A stretch of 64,000 nucleotides of DNA from an uncultured bacterium. GTDB taxonomy: Bacteria; Cyanobacteriota; Vampirovibrionia; Gastranaerophilales; Gastranaerophilaceae. The notes beneath the pieces are model-generated. The model worked only from the letters and a program-made list of their open reading frames with translations, made no database searches and was not told the DNA's origin. Shown here in pieces: positions 26,888 through 34,897 of the stretch. Each line of letters starts with the position of its first letter. Position 1 is the first letter of the stretch. Made by a program: the position numbers and the translations under genes. The stretch is from positions 1 through 64,000 of the forward strand of contig CABRZP010000009.1 of assembly GCA_902475545.1 (NCBI GenBank), written 5' to 3'.

Positions 26888-27811
26888 TTACAATTTAAAT
26901 TTGGTTGAAAATTTAAATTGATTTCGGATTACTACGTTGTTATAATCGTAAGTTTGATTGGCACCTAATTCCAGTCTAAGTCTGTCTTCGTCTTTTTTCC
27001 CTAATGGATTTATTGAAATCATAAATTCTGCTTTTCTTCTTTCTCTTGTTATATCAGCAGAAAGAGTTTCTTTTAAAGAAACATATTGATTTAGTTTCCA
27101 TTCAGGAGAAAAATAAAAGTTATCATTATAATTATTATTGGTTGAATTAATTGTTTTCATATATGCGGTACTTAAAGCGAAATTTTTATGTGCATATCTT
27201 GAAAAAATTCCTGAGGATTGTTCAAATTCGCCATAATCAATACATTGATTATACATTGTTCCGGCACTAAATCCGCCTTTTTGTCTATAGTTAGTACTTG
27301 ATAACGGAGAAATGTTATATTCTGTTCCGTTGTATTTTGAATACAGATTATTATTGAATTTTAAAGAAGTATCAGGCGAATATGAAAATTTTTCACTTTG
27401 AACTCTGAAAGGTCTTCTTATATTAACAGTTAAAATTTCGTCGGTCAAATCTTCAAGAGAAATAGTGTTTTCTTCATCTTCCGTATATTGAGCATAACCT
27501 TGTAATACATCAGAATAAAGGTTATCCAATTCATCTTCGGCAGAAGACTCTTTGTTGGTTTCTTCATCTGGGATATCTTCTTCATCAGAAGGTTTTCTTG
27601 ATGTATCTGCAGTAACATCATCAGATACGATATCTTCTTGAACCTCTTCCTGAGCAGTATTATCCTCTTGAATTTCAGGTTCATCGTCAGGAATATGATA
27701 AACAAAAACAATAGTTTTTGGTAAGTTATCAATATCTTCTGCTCTAACTTCTGAAATACAAGGGATTAATGCTAGTATGAAAAGTATTAAAAGTAATCTA
27801 ATCTTTTTCAT
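26888..27811 (-). CDS. putative outer-membrane beta-barrel protein
   Basis: This 307-residue protein has a signal peptide ending SEVRAED (about residue 25). A highly acidic linker follows (about 40-130, rich in E/D). The C-terminal half has alternating aromatic and polar strands and ends NQFKFSTKFKL, suggesting a small barrel with a terminal aromatic strand. No family is recognised. The gene is divergent from the flagellar rod operon and could be lineage-specific. Confidence 0.6.
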   Translation of the reverse strand: MKKIRLLLILFILALIPCISEVRAEDIDNLPKTIVFVYHIPDDEPEIQEDNTAQEEVQEDIVSDDVTADTSRKPSDEEDIPDEETNKESSAEDELDNLYSDVLQGYAQYTEDEENTISLEDLTDEILTVNIRRPFRVQSEKFSYSPDTSLKFNNNLYSKYNGTEYNISPLSSTNYRQKGGFSAGTMYNQCIDYGEFEQSSGIFSRYAHKNFALSTAYMKTINSTNNNYNDNFYFSPEWKLNQYVSLKETLSADITRERRKAEFMISINPLGKKDEDRLRLELGANQTYDYNNVVIRNQFKFSTKFKL

Positions 27812-27890
27812 AATGATATTTTACACTATAATTTTAAATACATCAATCAGTTATTAGGACTAGGAAAATAAATTCATAAAAATATAAGAC

Positions 27891-27919
27891 TTGACAAAGG
27901 ATTTAATATGTGATAATAT
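27891..27919 (+). promoter_or_regulatory. probable promoter of the flagellar rod operon
   Basis: TTGACA (27891-27896) is followed by TGTGATAATAT. With a 17-bp spacer the -10 is TAATAT (27914-27919); with 15 bp it is GATAAT. The 5' leader of nearly 190 nt before the first rod gene contains several hairpin-forming A/T stretches but no known riboswitch. Confidence 0.45.
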
Positions 27920-28113
27920 ACAGGTGGGGTAAATGTATATTTATAAGTCTTATCAATTTGATGAGACTTTCTTTTTGTCTTGTTGACTTTTTTATAATCC
28001 TCATTAAATACATGCAAAAGTCCTACAAATAGATGATTTTTGTCAAAAACATTGAAAAAATCTATCAAAATGTTCGACAATAGATAATGAATAAGCATGT
28101 TAGAGGTAGTAGA

Positions 28114-28812
28114 ATGCGATTAAACAGTGGAATATTTTTCAATGACAGCGGTTTGACCGCATCTATCAGGGCAATGCACCTTGATAGTGAACTTATTGGA
28201 ATAAGTAATGAAAATGTCGGCGGTTTTGATAAAGTCGGTTATCAAAGAAAAGAAGCTGTTGTTTCTTCGTTTGCCGAATATCTTGGTGTGCATGCTCTAT
28301 CAACTACCAGAGATGATAAAGTCGGACGTATTTCGGTTTCGCCAAATCCTCTTGACATTGCTCTTGCGAATAAAGGTTATTTTCAGACTGAAACTGAAAA
28401 TGGTGTAAAATTAACTCGTGATGGGCGTTTTAAGATAGGTAAAGATGGTACTTTATTAACTCTTGAAGATGCTAAGGTTTTATCAAATGCCGGTGTACCT
28501 ATAAAATTTCCGTTTATACCTCAGGATTTGAAACAGGTTAAAGTTGACAAGACAGGTAAAATAACTATTTTTAATCCAGAAACACATAAATTGGTTAAAA
28601 TTGGTAATATCGGTATTGTAGATGCGAACGGAATTGCGGTTATGGATCCAAATGTTAAACAAGGCTATAACGAATATTCTAACGTAGCTTTGCAAGAAGA
28701 ATTTATTAAGATGATGCCGATTATGAAAAATTTTGATGCAAACAGACAAATGTTCATGCTCCAAAATTCAGTGTTAGGTAAAACAATTTCTCAGCTAAGT
28801 TCAGCGTCGTAA
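28114..28812 (+). CDS. flagellar hook-basal body protein, FlgF/FlgG-like
   Basis: The start is at the ATG at 28114 (232 residues), preceded by AGAGGTAG. The N-terminus has the rod-family helix with a modified NNVGG-type motif (SNENVGGFDKVGYQRK), and the centre has the F-Q-x-G-x-LTRDGRFKIGKDGTLLT signature. The C-terminal rod helix ends NRQMFMLQNSVLGKTISQLSS. It is the more divergent of two adjacent rod genes and probably forms the proximal rod. Exact FlgF versus FlgG assignment is uncertain. Confidence 0.8.
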   Translation: MRLNSGIFFNDSGLTASIRAMHLDSELIGISNENVGGFDKVGYQRKEAVVSSFAEYLGVHALSTTRDDKVGRISVSPNPLDIALANKGYFQTETENGVKLTRDGRFKIGKDGTLLTLEDAKVLSNAGVPIKFPFIPQDLKQVKVDKTGKITIFNPETHKLVKIGNIGIVDANGIAVMDPNVKQGYNEYSNVALQEEFIKMMPIMKNFDANRQMFMLQNSVLGKTISQLSSAS

Positions 28813-28826
28813 GATGAGGTTTAAAC

Positions 28827-29543
28827 ATGTATAACTTACAAGCAATAATTTCAAAAGGTACAAATAACGCACTTATTCAATTTGAGCGTTTTGGTGAGAT
28901 TGCGAATAATTTATCAAACACCCAAACAAATGGTTATAAAAAAGTAACTTTTGAACAAATATTGAGAGAAGACGGATATCTTACAGGAACAGTCAGAACA
29001 GATTATTCTCAGGGTTCAATCAGAATAACAAGTAATCCTTATGATGTTGCAATTGATGGTCCGGGTTTTATTCCTGTTGTTTCTCCGTCAGGTGAAGTGC
29101 AATACACAAGAGACGGTTCTTTTAGACAAGGTAAAAACGGTTATCTTACAACCAGTGACGGCTGGATTGTTGGAGAAGGTATTAAAATTCCTACAAACTG
29201 CTACAAATTCACCATTAAAACGAACGGTGATGTTATGGTTTATGACAACCGTGGAGATAAACCGACCAAAGTTGGTACAATTCCTTTGATAAGGTTTGAC
29301 AATCCGGATGGTATGAAAACTTCTGATATGAACCGTTTAATTGCAACCGAAGATGCCGGTGAAGGCAGATTGATAAAAGGGCATGAAACAATTAAACAAA
29401 ACAATTTGGAAAGAGCGAATGTAAGTGTTTACCAATCTGCAACAGATTTATTAAGACTTAATGCCTCAATGCTTGCAAGTATGCAGATGCTTAAACTTGC
29501 AGATCAAATGTACAACAAATCAATTAATATCAGAGAAGGTTAA
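28827..29543 (+). CDS. flgG: flagellar basal-body rod protein, FlgF/FlgG
   Basis: This 238-residue protein has the N-terminal rod helix with IANNLSNTQTNGYKK, the central DVAIDGPGFIPVV and TRDGSFRQGKNGYLTTSDG motifs, and a C-terminal helix with LERANVSVYQSATDLLRLNAS and a leucine-rich end. It forms part of the distal or proximal rod. It lies 14 bp after the previous rod gene and 25 bp before flgB in one operon. The flgG symbol is tentative. Confidence 0.8.
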   Translation: MYNLQAIISKGTNNALIQFERFGEIANNLSNTQTNGYKKVTFEQILREDGYLTGTVRTDYSQGSIRITSNPYDVAIDGPGFIPVVSPSGEVQYTRDGSFRQGKNGYLTTSDGWIVGEGIKIPTNCYKFTIKTNGDVMVYDNRGDKPTKVGTIPLIRFDNPDGMKTSDMNRLIATEDAGEGRLIKGHETIKQNNLERANVSVYQSATDLLRLNASMLASMQMLKLADQMYNKSINIREG

Positions 29544-29568
29544 TAATAACTGAAAGGTGTAAAATATA

Positions 29569-29916
29569 ATGTATACTTCTTTAGACAGTATGGGTAAAGT
29601 TTCATTAATGATGGATTTGATTTCTCAAAGACAGAGAGCTTTAGGGTCAAATGTAGCTAACGTAGATACTCCGGGATATATCAGACAAGATATAAGCTTT
29701 GGACAGTATTTGAGTACAATGAATAGTCCTTTAGAAACAAGATTATCTGAAAAACTAGGACCTTCCGCTATTGTAACAGAACAATCCGAAGATCCTGTTA
29801 ATCCTGCAAATGAACTTTTGCAAATGCAGGAAAACTCTATTCTTTATTCAATGGCAACAAGAAGAATGTCTAATATTGTTACACAAATGAAAACAGTAAT
29901 TAACGTAGGTAAATAA
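29569..29916 (+). CDS. flgB: flagellar basal-body rod protein FlgB
   Basis: At 115 residues this is a little shorter than enteric FlgB. The motif RQRALGSNVANVDTPGY (about 22-38) is the rod signature, and the C-terminal helix MATRRMSNIVTQMKTVI closes the coiled-coil. It forms the proximal rod with FlgC. It is second-last in the rod operon. Confidence 0.9.
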   Translation: MYTSLDSMGKVSLMMDLISQRQRALGSNVANVDTPGYIRQDISFGQYLSTMNSPLETRLSEKLGPSAIVTEQSEDPVNPANELLQMQENSILYSMATRRMSNIVTQMKTVINVGK

Positions 29917-29935
29917 TTTGGAGGCGGTGATATAA

Positions 29936-30379
29936 ATGGGTATAATGGAATCAATTGACATAGGTGCAAATGCATTAAAAGTTCATGGTAAAAGAATTGA
30001 TGTTCACGCAAAAAACATTGCAAACCTTGATACTCCAAATTATGTAAGAAAAATTCCGGTATTAAATGCAAAGGATGATATTTCCTTCCATGGAGTGATG
30101 AACAGCATGAAAGAAGATGCTTTTGGAGTTGGAACATTACCTTATCTTCAGGGCGGAGTTAATTTTTCCGGAGTTGTTGAAGATCCGACTTTAGGTGCGA
30201 AAATATACAAACCGGGTCATCCTGATGCTGATGAAAATGGTTATATAAGAGCTTCAAATGTGAACGCTATGGTTGATATTGCGGATGCTTTGATGGCGCA
30301 AAGGGCATACGAAGCAAACCTTGCTTTAGTTAGTATTTCTAAATCAATGGCTCAAAAAGCAATTGAAATTGGCAGATAG
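29936..30379 (+). CDS. flgC: flagellar basal-body rod protein FlgC
   Basis: This 147-residue protein has DVHAKNIANLDTPNYVRK (rod signature, about 22-39), a middle loop KPGHPDADENGYIRASNVN specific to FlgC, and a C-terminal helix MVDIADALMAQRAYEANLAL. GGAGG lies 9 nt before ATG. fliE, which often follows flgC, is absent. Confidence 0.93.
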   Translation: MGIMESIDIGANALKVHGKRIDVHAKNIANLDTPNYVRKIPVLNAKDDISFHGVMNSMKEDAFGVGTLPYLQGGVNFSGVVEDPTLGAKIYKPGHPDADENGYIRASNVNAMVDIADALMAQRAYEANLALVSISKSMAQKAIEIGR

Positions 30380-30430
30380 TATTAAAAGGTAAATTTGTCA
30401 AGCAAAATAGGTTTGTAATATAATTTATAC

Positions 30431-30838
30431 ATGAGAATTGTAAAATTTAAAAAATTTATTTCATGGAATGTAATATCTTTAATAGGATATTTAAGTCTTG
30501 TTATTGTGGCATATTTCACAGTTGTACTTTTGCTTTCTGTATCAGAAATAGGTATGCGTGCGGATTTGAATAAGTATTTCTATGAATATATAGTAAAACA
30601 TGTAATATTTCCATATTTAGATTTTTATAAAATACAGTTAGGTTTAATATTTTTATTATTAATTTGTTCAAAATTTGAGGATAAATATTATAGACGAGAA
30701 GGCAAATTAGGATTGCATTTATTTGAGCATCATCAAAATTTTTATTCTGCTGTATTTATAACAGGATTAATTTTAAATATTTGTCCAATGTATTTATTGA
30801 TATTGTTGATATTGAAAATTTCTATGATGATGCACTAG
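30431..30838 (+). CDS. small membrane protein, unknown
   Basis: This 135-residue protein has three hydrophobic segments (about 14-38, 70-84, 108-130). A promoter TTGTCA-18 bp-TATAAT (30395-30424) ends six bases before ATG and no ribosome site exists, so the mRNA is likely leaderless and separate from flgC. The family is not recognised. Confidence 0.65.
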   Translation: MRIVKFKKFISWNVISLIGYLSLVIVAYFTVVLLLSVSEIGMRADLNKYFYEYIVKHVIFPYLDFYKIQLGLIFLLLICSKFEDKYYRREGKLGLHLFEHHQNFYSAVFITGLILNICPMYLLILLILKISMMMH

Positions 30839-30871
30839 AAAATTTTTATGCTAAAATTGAGAATGTAGGTT

Positions 30872-31052
30872 GAGATACACTCTTCCGAGCGAGATTTTCC
30901 GGTGAAGACTTTGTCGAAGAGATTAATCGGAAAAATGACAATTTAATATAATAAAATGTATAGGTCGTAGTGACACTCTGTCGACGAAAAAGATTAAGTA
31001 TCTTTTGAGGAGAGGGTTCGAGCCGAGCGAGAACATCCGTTACTACGACGCG
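30872..31052. repeat. two related palindromic segments next to tRNA-Leu
   Basis: Two adjacent segments, about 30872-30940 and 30964-31052, share ACACTCT and CCGAGCGAG blocks and each forms hairpins. In the first, ATTTTCCG pairs with CGGAAAAAT; in the second, AAAAGAT pairs with ATCTTTT. The second segment starts GTCGTAGT and ends ACTACGAC, the same 7-bp acceptor stem as the tRNA-Leu 20 bp downstream, and contains GGTTCGAGCC like a T arm. It has no normal anticodon arm. It may be a tRNA-derived or intergenic repeat. Confidence 0.45.
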
Positions 31053-31071
31053 GAAATTACGAGAAAATCTT

Positions 31072-31152
31072 GTCGTAGTGGCGGAATGGTAGACGCGCAC
31101 GCTTGAGGGGCGTGTGGAGAGATCTGTGGGGGTTCGAGTCCCCCCTACGACA
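31072..31152 (+). tRNA. tRNA-Leu (GAG)
   Basis: The acceptor stem GTCGTAG pairs with CTACGAC. The anticodon loop TTGAGGG gives anticodon GAG (leucine), a long variable arm follows, and the T arm is GGGGGTTCGAGTCCCCC. CCA is not encoded. The last six bases are the left end of the 55-bp repeat that bounds the genomic island. Confidence 0.95.
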
Positions 31153-31201
31153 AATTTAAATATGTAAGAGGTTTTATTGAATAGAGCTTGGACAATTCTT
31201 C
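31147..31201. repeat. attL-like direct repeat
   Basis: The 55 bp are identical to 46133-46187. Identity starts at ACGACA, the tRNA-Leu 3' end including its discriminator base, and stops at ATTCTTC. The flanks then diverge (TATAGG here, ATTGG at the right copy). Confidence 0.85.
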
Positions 31202-31206
31202 TATAG
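31177..31206 (+). pseudogene. duplicated start of the gene at 46163
   Basis: TTG-AAT-AGA-GCT-TGG-ACA-ATT-CTT, the first eight codons of the membrane gene at 46163, with its ribosome site, are repeated here and run into TAG two codons later. This fragment was left at the tRNA side when the island separated the gene from tRNA-Leu. Confidence 0.6.
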
Positions 31207-31300
31207 GTTTTCAGGACAGTTTGGATGCGTTTATATTGGCTATGATTCCATGTTATTGGGAGTTTAAGGCAGATTTATAGTATAGAGATTTGCCGGTCCA

Positions 31301-31430
31301 TTTTTGCACTTTTGTCCCAAATTTTGCACTAATTTGCACCAAAAACTTGTCACCCTGAACTGGTTTCAGGGTCTATTTAGCATGGCATTTGACTATTAGC
31401 GAGTGCAGAATAGTGCAACATAGTGCAAAA
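31301..31430. promoter_or_regulatory. cluster of TTTGCAC / GTGCAAA sites before the transposase
   Basis: Three TTTGCAC-type sites in one direction (near 31302, 31322 and 31333) face three AGTGCA sites in the other (31402, 31412, 31422), the latter exactly 10 bp apart. This fits a binding region for a repressor or for the transposase upstream of the Mu-like operon. About 100 bp follow before the transposase start, without other features. Confidence 0.5.
31352..31372. repeat. hairpin ACCCTGAA...TTCAGGGT, REP-like
   Basis: An 8-bp inverted repeat around CTGGT sits between the two clusters of TGCAC sites. Its form (ACCCTGAAC...TTTCAGGGTC) is like a palindromic intergenic repeat known in several bacterial groups; the identification is from memory and tentative. 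No T-run follows, so it is not a clear terminator. Confidence 0.4.
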
Positions 31431-31537
31431 ATAATTTATCTTTTAGTTTGATATGTGTCAAAATGTCTCTGAGATTGAGCTTTGGGACTTGATTTATTTC
31501 GAAAGGTGAGTGATGAATGTGTGTGAGGTAACTTTTT

Positions 31538-33265
31538 ATGACAAACTTCACACCGGAAAAATGTAAACAAATAGCATTAGCAAGACTAGATATAGTTCAC
31601 AAATGGCTTGAATTCAGAAAGCAATTCCAAAACAAACTTCAAGCAGATTATGATTTTGTTAAATTGCATAATACCTCAAACTCACATTTATTTGGGATTT
31701 TAGGTAAGATTTCCCGTGGTAGTTTACACCGCTGGCTTGCGATGTTAAACGGAACAGAAGATTATACAAAACTTTTGCCACAATACAAATACAGTAGCAT
31801 TGATGGTTACAGAACAGTATTGAACGATAAAGAAATAAAAATATTTATGGGATTGCTATTGCATCCGAATAGATTATCAATCGGCAAAGCCATTGCATTA
31901 ACGAAATACAGATTAAAAGAGCAGGGACAAAGTTTTATTCCAGCAGATATTACATTTAGGCGTTACGCAAAATGGTTTAAGGATATTAATTACGACAAAT
32001 GGATTCTTGCTCGTGACGGAGAGAAAGCACTTTCAGACAAAGTTGAACCCTATATAAAGCGTGATGCAAGTTTACTTGAAGTCGGGGATATTCTTGTTGC
32101 AGACGGGCATAAATTAGCGTTTCAGGTTATTAATCCGTTTACAGGCAAACCCTGCAGAGCGACATTAGTCGGATTTTTGGATTGGAAGGCAACTGCGTTA
32201 GTTGGTTATGAAATTATGCTTGAAGAAAATACGCAGTGTATTGCAAGTGCCTTGCGTAATTCGATAATTAATCTTGATATGATTCCGAAAGTCGTTTATC
32301 AGGATAACGGTAGAGCATTTAGAGCAAAATATTTTACCGATGATAAAGGATTCACTGAATTAGGATTTCAGGGATTGTATTCAAAACTGGGTATAGAAAC
32401 AGTATTTGCAAGACCATATAATGCCAGAGCAAAAGTCATAGAAAGATTTTTTAAAGAATTTCAGGAAGGTTTTGAAAAATTGCTACCAAGCTATATCGGT
32501 TCATCAATAAATAATAAACCTGCATATATGATACGAAATGAAAAATTGCACAAAAGTTTGCACAATGAATATATTCCAACAATTAAAGAAACAATAAAAA
32601 TGATTGATATGTGGTTGAATTTCAAAAATTCTCAACCTTGCCCGAATGCTCCGGATAAAACAGTGGCTGAAGTTTTAGAAGAACGAAAAAGACAAAATAT
32701 TGATATAAATACCCTTGACGATTTGATGCTTGCAACCAAAGTTAAAACAATTCAAAGAAACGGAATTAGGTTTTTAAATTGCGACTATTTTGATGAAAGG
32801 TTATACGGATTTAAGAGCAAAGTTATAATTAAATATAATCTCTTTGACCTGACGAGTATAAAAGTTTACACACCGAAAGGCGAATATCTATGCACTGCAG
32901 AAAGAGTAACCGAAACCCATCCGATGGCAAAATTATTAGGTGATGTAAAAGACTACGAAGATTATAAGCAGAAAATTGTCAGACAAAGGCAGTTAAAAAA
33001 GAAAACAGTCGATTCTGTTAAAAAATATCTTCAATTTGAGGATATAAAATTACTTGAAACCCAAGTAGGACAATCTGATTCTCATTTACCCCTTCAATCC
33101 CCGTTCAAAACGGATTCAAAAAGAGTTCAAACGCTGTTCAAAAATAATTCAGAAAAATATGAGTATTTGATAAAAAACGATCCTAATAATTCTTGGATAA
33201 CGGAATTTAAAAATACAAAGGAGTACAAGTTGTTATATGAAGAAAATATTTGTGAAAACGACTAA
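31538..33265 (+). CDS. Mu-type DDE transposase (rve integrase core)
   Basis: In this 575-residue protein the catalytic core carries three acidic residues of the RNase H fold: LVADGHKLAF (Asp about 188), VYQDNGRAF (Asp about 252) and ARAKVIERFF (Glu about 308). A beta-barrel-like C-terminal domain and a charged tail follow. The N-terminal HTH region fits Mu A-type transposases. It cuts and joins the ends of a mobile element. GAGGT precedes ATG. The ATPase gene follows with a 29-bp overlap, the Mu A-B order. Confidence 0.88.
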   Translation: MTNFTPEKCKQIALARLDIVHKWLEFRKQFQNKLQADYDFVKLHNTSNSHLFGILGKISRGSLHRWLAMLNGTEDYTKLLPQYKYSSIDGYRTVLNDKEIKIFMGLLLHPNRLSIGKAIALTKYRLKEQGQSFIPADITFRRYAKWFKDINYDKWILARDGEKALSDKVEPYIKRDASLLEVGDILVADGHKLAFQVINPFTGKPCRATLVGFLDWKATALVGYEIMLEENTQCIASALRNSIINLDMIPKVVYQDNGRAFRAKYFTDDKGFTELGFQGLYSKLGIETVFARPYNARAKVIERFFKEFQEGFEKLLPSYIGSSINNKPAYMIRNEKLHKSLHNEYIPTIKETIKMIDMWLNFKNSQPCPNAPDKTVAEVLEERKRQNIDINTLDDLMLATKVKTIQRNGIRFLNCDYFDERLYGFKSKVIIKYNLFDLTSIKVYTPKGEYLCTAERVTETHPMAKLLGDVKDYEDYKQKIVRQRQLKKKTVDSVKKYLQFEDIKLLETQVGQSDSHLPLQSPFKTDSKRVQTLFKNNSEKYEYLIKNDPNNSWITEFKNTKEYKLLYEENICEND

Positions 33266-33917
33266 TGTGAAAAACTTTATCGGACTTGTTGAAAATCTGA
33301 TTAACAAACCTAAAAATATTCCAAAAATGGGTTTGGTTTATGGAGAACCCGGACTAGGAAAATCACAAACGGCTTTGTGGCTTGCCTGTAAATATGATGC
33401 AATATACTTAAGAGCAACGAATTTAATGACAGGTCGGTGGATTTTGGAAGAGTTAGTCAAAGAATTAGACGAAATTCCAAGATTTCTGACTTCGGATAAT
33501 TTTAATATTGTGGTTAAAAAGCTGAAACAAAATCCGCAGGTCATTTTTATTGATGAAATTGATTACCTGATGAACAACTACAAGACTATTGAAACTTTGA
33601 GGGATATTCACGATGAAACCGGCTGTCCGATAATTTTTATCGGTATGGGTTTGGCACACAGAAAACTCGAAAGATACAAGCACCTATATGACAGATTTTC
33701 AGAAATTCTAAAATTTGAAATCTTTGGTGTAAATGATTTATCTCAAATATTCGGACAACTTTCTGAAATTCCATTTACCCATGATGCCGTTGAATATATA
33801 CATTCAAAGTTCAACAGGTTTAGGCAAATTGTTCAATTAATAAACCAAATGGAAACATTTGCCAAAGATAATAATTTAGCGGAAATTACAAAAGAAATTA
33901 TGGAGCAGATATTATGA
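33237..33917 (+). CDS. Mu B-like AAA ATPase, transposition target selector
   Basis: This 226-residue protein has Walker A GEPGLGKSQTA (about 35-45), Walker B VIFIDEIDYL (about 101-110) and sensor-like IFIGMG (about 131-136). Such ATPases coat target DNA, activate the transposase and give target immunity. It lacks the N-terminal HTH of phage Mu B. AAGGAG lies 13 nt before ATG. It overlaps the next gene by 4 bp. Confidence 0.85.
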   Translation: MKKIFVKTTNVKNFIGLVENLINKPKNIPKMGLVYGEPGLGKSQTALWLACKYDAIYLRATNLMTGRWILEELVKELDEIPRFLTSDNFNIVVKKLKQNPQVIFIDEIDYLMNNYKTIETLRDIHDETGCPIIFIGMGLAHRKLERYKHLYDRFSEILKFEIFGVNDLSQIFGQLSEIPFTHDAVEYIHSKFNRFRQIVQLINQMETFAKDNNLAEITKEIMEQIL

Positions 33918-34468
33918 ATATAGAAAAATTAGCAAAACACCTTAAAGAATTTACCCTTGATGAAATCGAAATGATTGCAGAGTGTGATTGTAAAACAGCA
34001 CTTGAACACCTTTTGAACAGGGGTAAAATAGTTTTTGAACGGGGGTTGTATAAATATCAGGTGGTAAAGCCAAAGCAGGAATTTATTATTTGCACTAAGC
34101 AAGCTACAAATTTTCAGGTTATAACGTTTGATTTTGCCACAAATTATTTTTTAGAAAATTACGCAAAAAATAATTGCAAATACAGTACTTTTAGAAAATA
34201 TCGAAGTAGTTTAAAATATCATATTTTACCGTTTTTCAGGGATAAAATGCTAAATTATATAACTTGTAATGATATTCAAGAATTTTATTGTTTTTGTAAA
34301 AGCAGAAATTTCCCGCCAAGAGTTTTGAAAAATACATTGGCACTTTTAAATCAGATGATTAAATATTTTCAGAATCTCGGAATAATTGATAGGACTTGTA
34401 ATTTTCAAGTACGAAGATTATCCGATAAAACAAATTTTACAGTAGATAGAATTATTATGGAGGTATAA
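33914..34468 (+). CDS. protein with tyrosine-recombinase core-binding domain only
   Basis: This 184-residue protein has an N-terminal 60 residues resembling a winged-helix or initiator-type fold (EIEMIAECDCKTALEHLLNRGK). Residues about 75-175 look like the SAM-like core-binding domain of tyrosine recombinases (FLENYAKNNCKYSTFRKYRSSLKYHILPFF). The catalytic R-H-R-Y domain is wholly missing and the gene ends cleanly in a coupled operon. It may be a DNA-binding accessory or regulator of transposition. Confidence 0.6.
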   Translation: MNIEKLAKHLKEFTLDEIEMIAECDCKTALEHLLNRGKIVFERGLYKYQVVKPKQEFIICTKQATNFQVITFDFATNYFLENYAKNNCKYSTFRKYRSSLKYHILPFFRDKMLNYITCNDIQEFYCFCKSRNFPPRVLKNTLALLNQMIKYFQNLGIIDRTCNFQVRRLSDKTNFTVDRIIMEV

Positions 34469-34470
34469 CT

Positions 34471-34890
34471 GTGACAAAATTAGATAAATTAAAACAGGCA
34501 GAGCATATGTATGTGTACGATAAACAACCGCTTGATGTGATTGGCACAAAACTCGACCTTTCGCGCAGGACTTTATTTTATTGGAAAAAGGAATACGAAT
34601 GGGATAGAAAGAGGTTTGAATTTGAACATACAAAATACCGCTTTAGCGAAGAACTTTTAGAATTAGCAAGAAAAATGATGAATAAAATTTCTGCAGACAT
34701 TGATAACAATCAAAAAACTCCACCACCGGAAATTTATTCATTGATAAATATTCTCAAAAACATTCCTCTTGTAAAACAATATACCGATTCTTTGCAACCA
34801 GCGAAACCGCAAAAACAAGAAAACAAAGGCTGTCTATCTCCGGATATTATCCGCCAAATTGAACGAGAAATTTTAGGAATGGAAGCTTAG
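34471..34890 (+). CDS. small HTH protein, Mu-like (DUF1804 / terminase-small-like)
   Basis: This 139-residue protein starts with GTG preceded by GGAGG. The N-terminal HTH (VIGTKLDLSRRTLFYWKKEYEWD) resembles the start of small proteins in Mu-like phages that act as terminase small subunits. No terminase large, portal, head or tail gene follows, so packaging is not supported here. It closes the four-gene transposition operon. Confidence 0.6.
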   Translation: MTKLDKLKQAEHMYVYDKQPLDVIGTKLDLSRRTLFYWKKEYEWDRKRFEFEHTKYRFSEELLELARKMMNKISADIDNNQKTPPPEIYSLINILKNIPLVKQYTDSLQPAKPQKQENKGCLSPDIIRQIEREILGMEA

Positions 34891-34897
34891 CATCCTA

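Noticed and set aside
30846..31100. 84-codon minus-strand frame
   Set aside because: It overlaps the palindromic segments and the start of tRNA-Leu, and its translation has no protein-like features.
33914..34468. The integrase responsible for the island
   Set aside because: It has only the core-binding part; none of the catalytic Arg, His or Tyr motifs of tyrosine recombinases is present.
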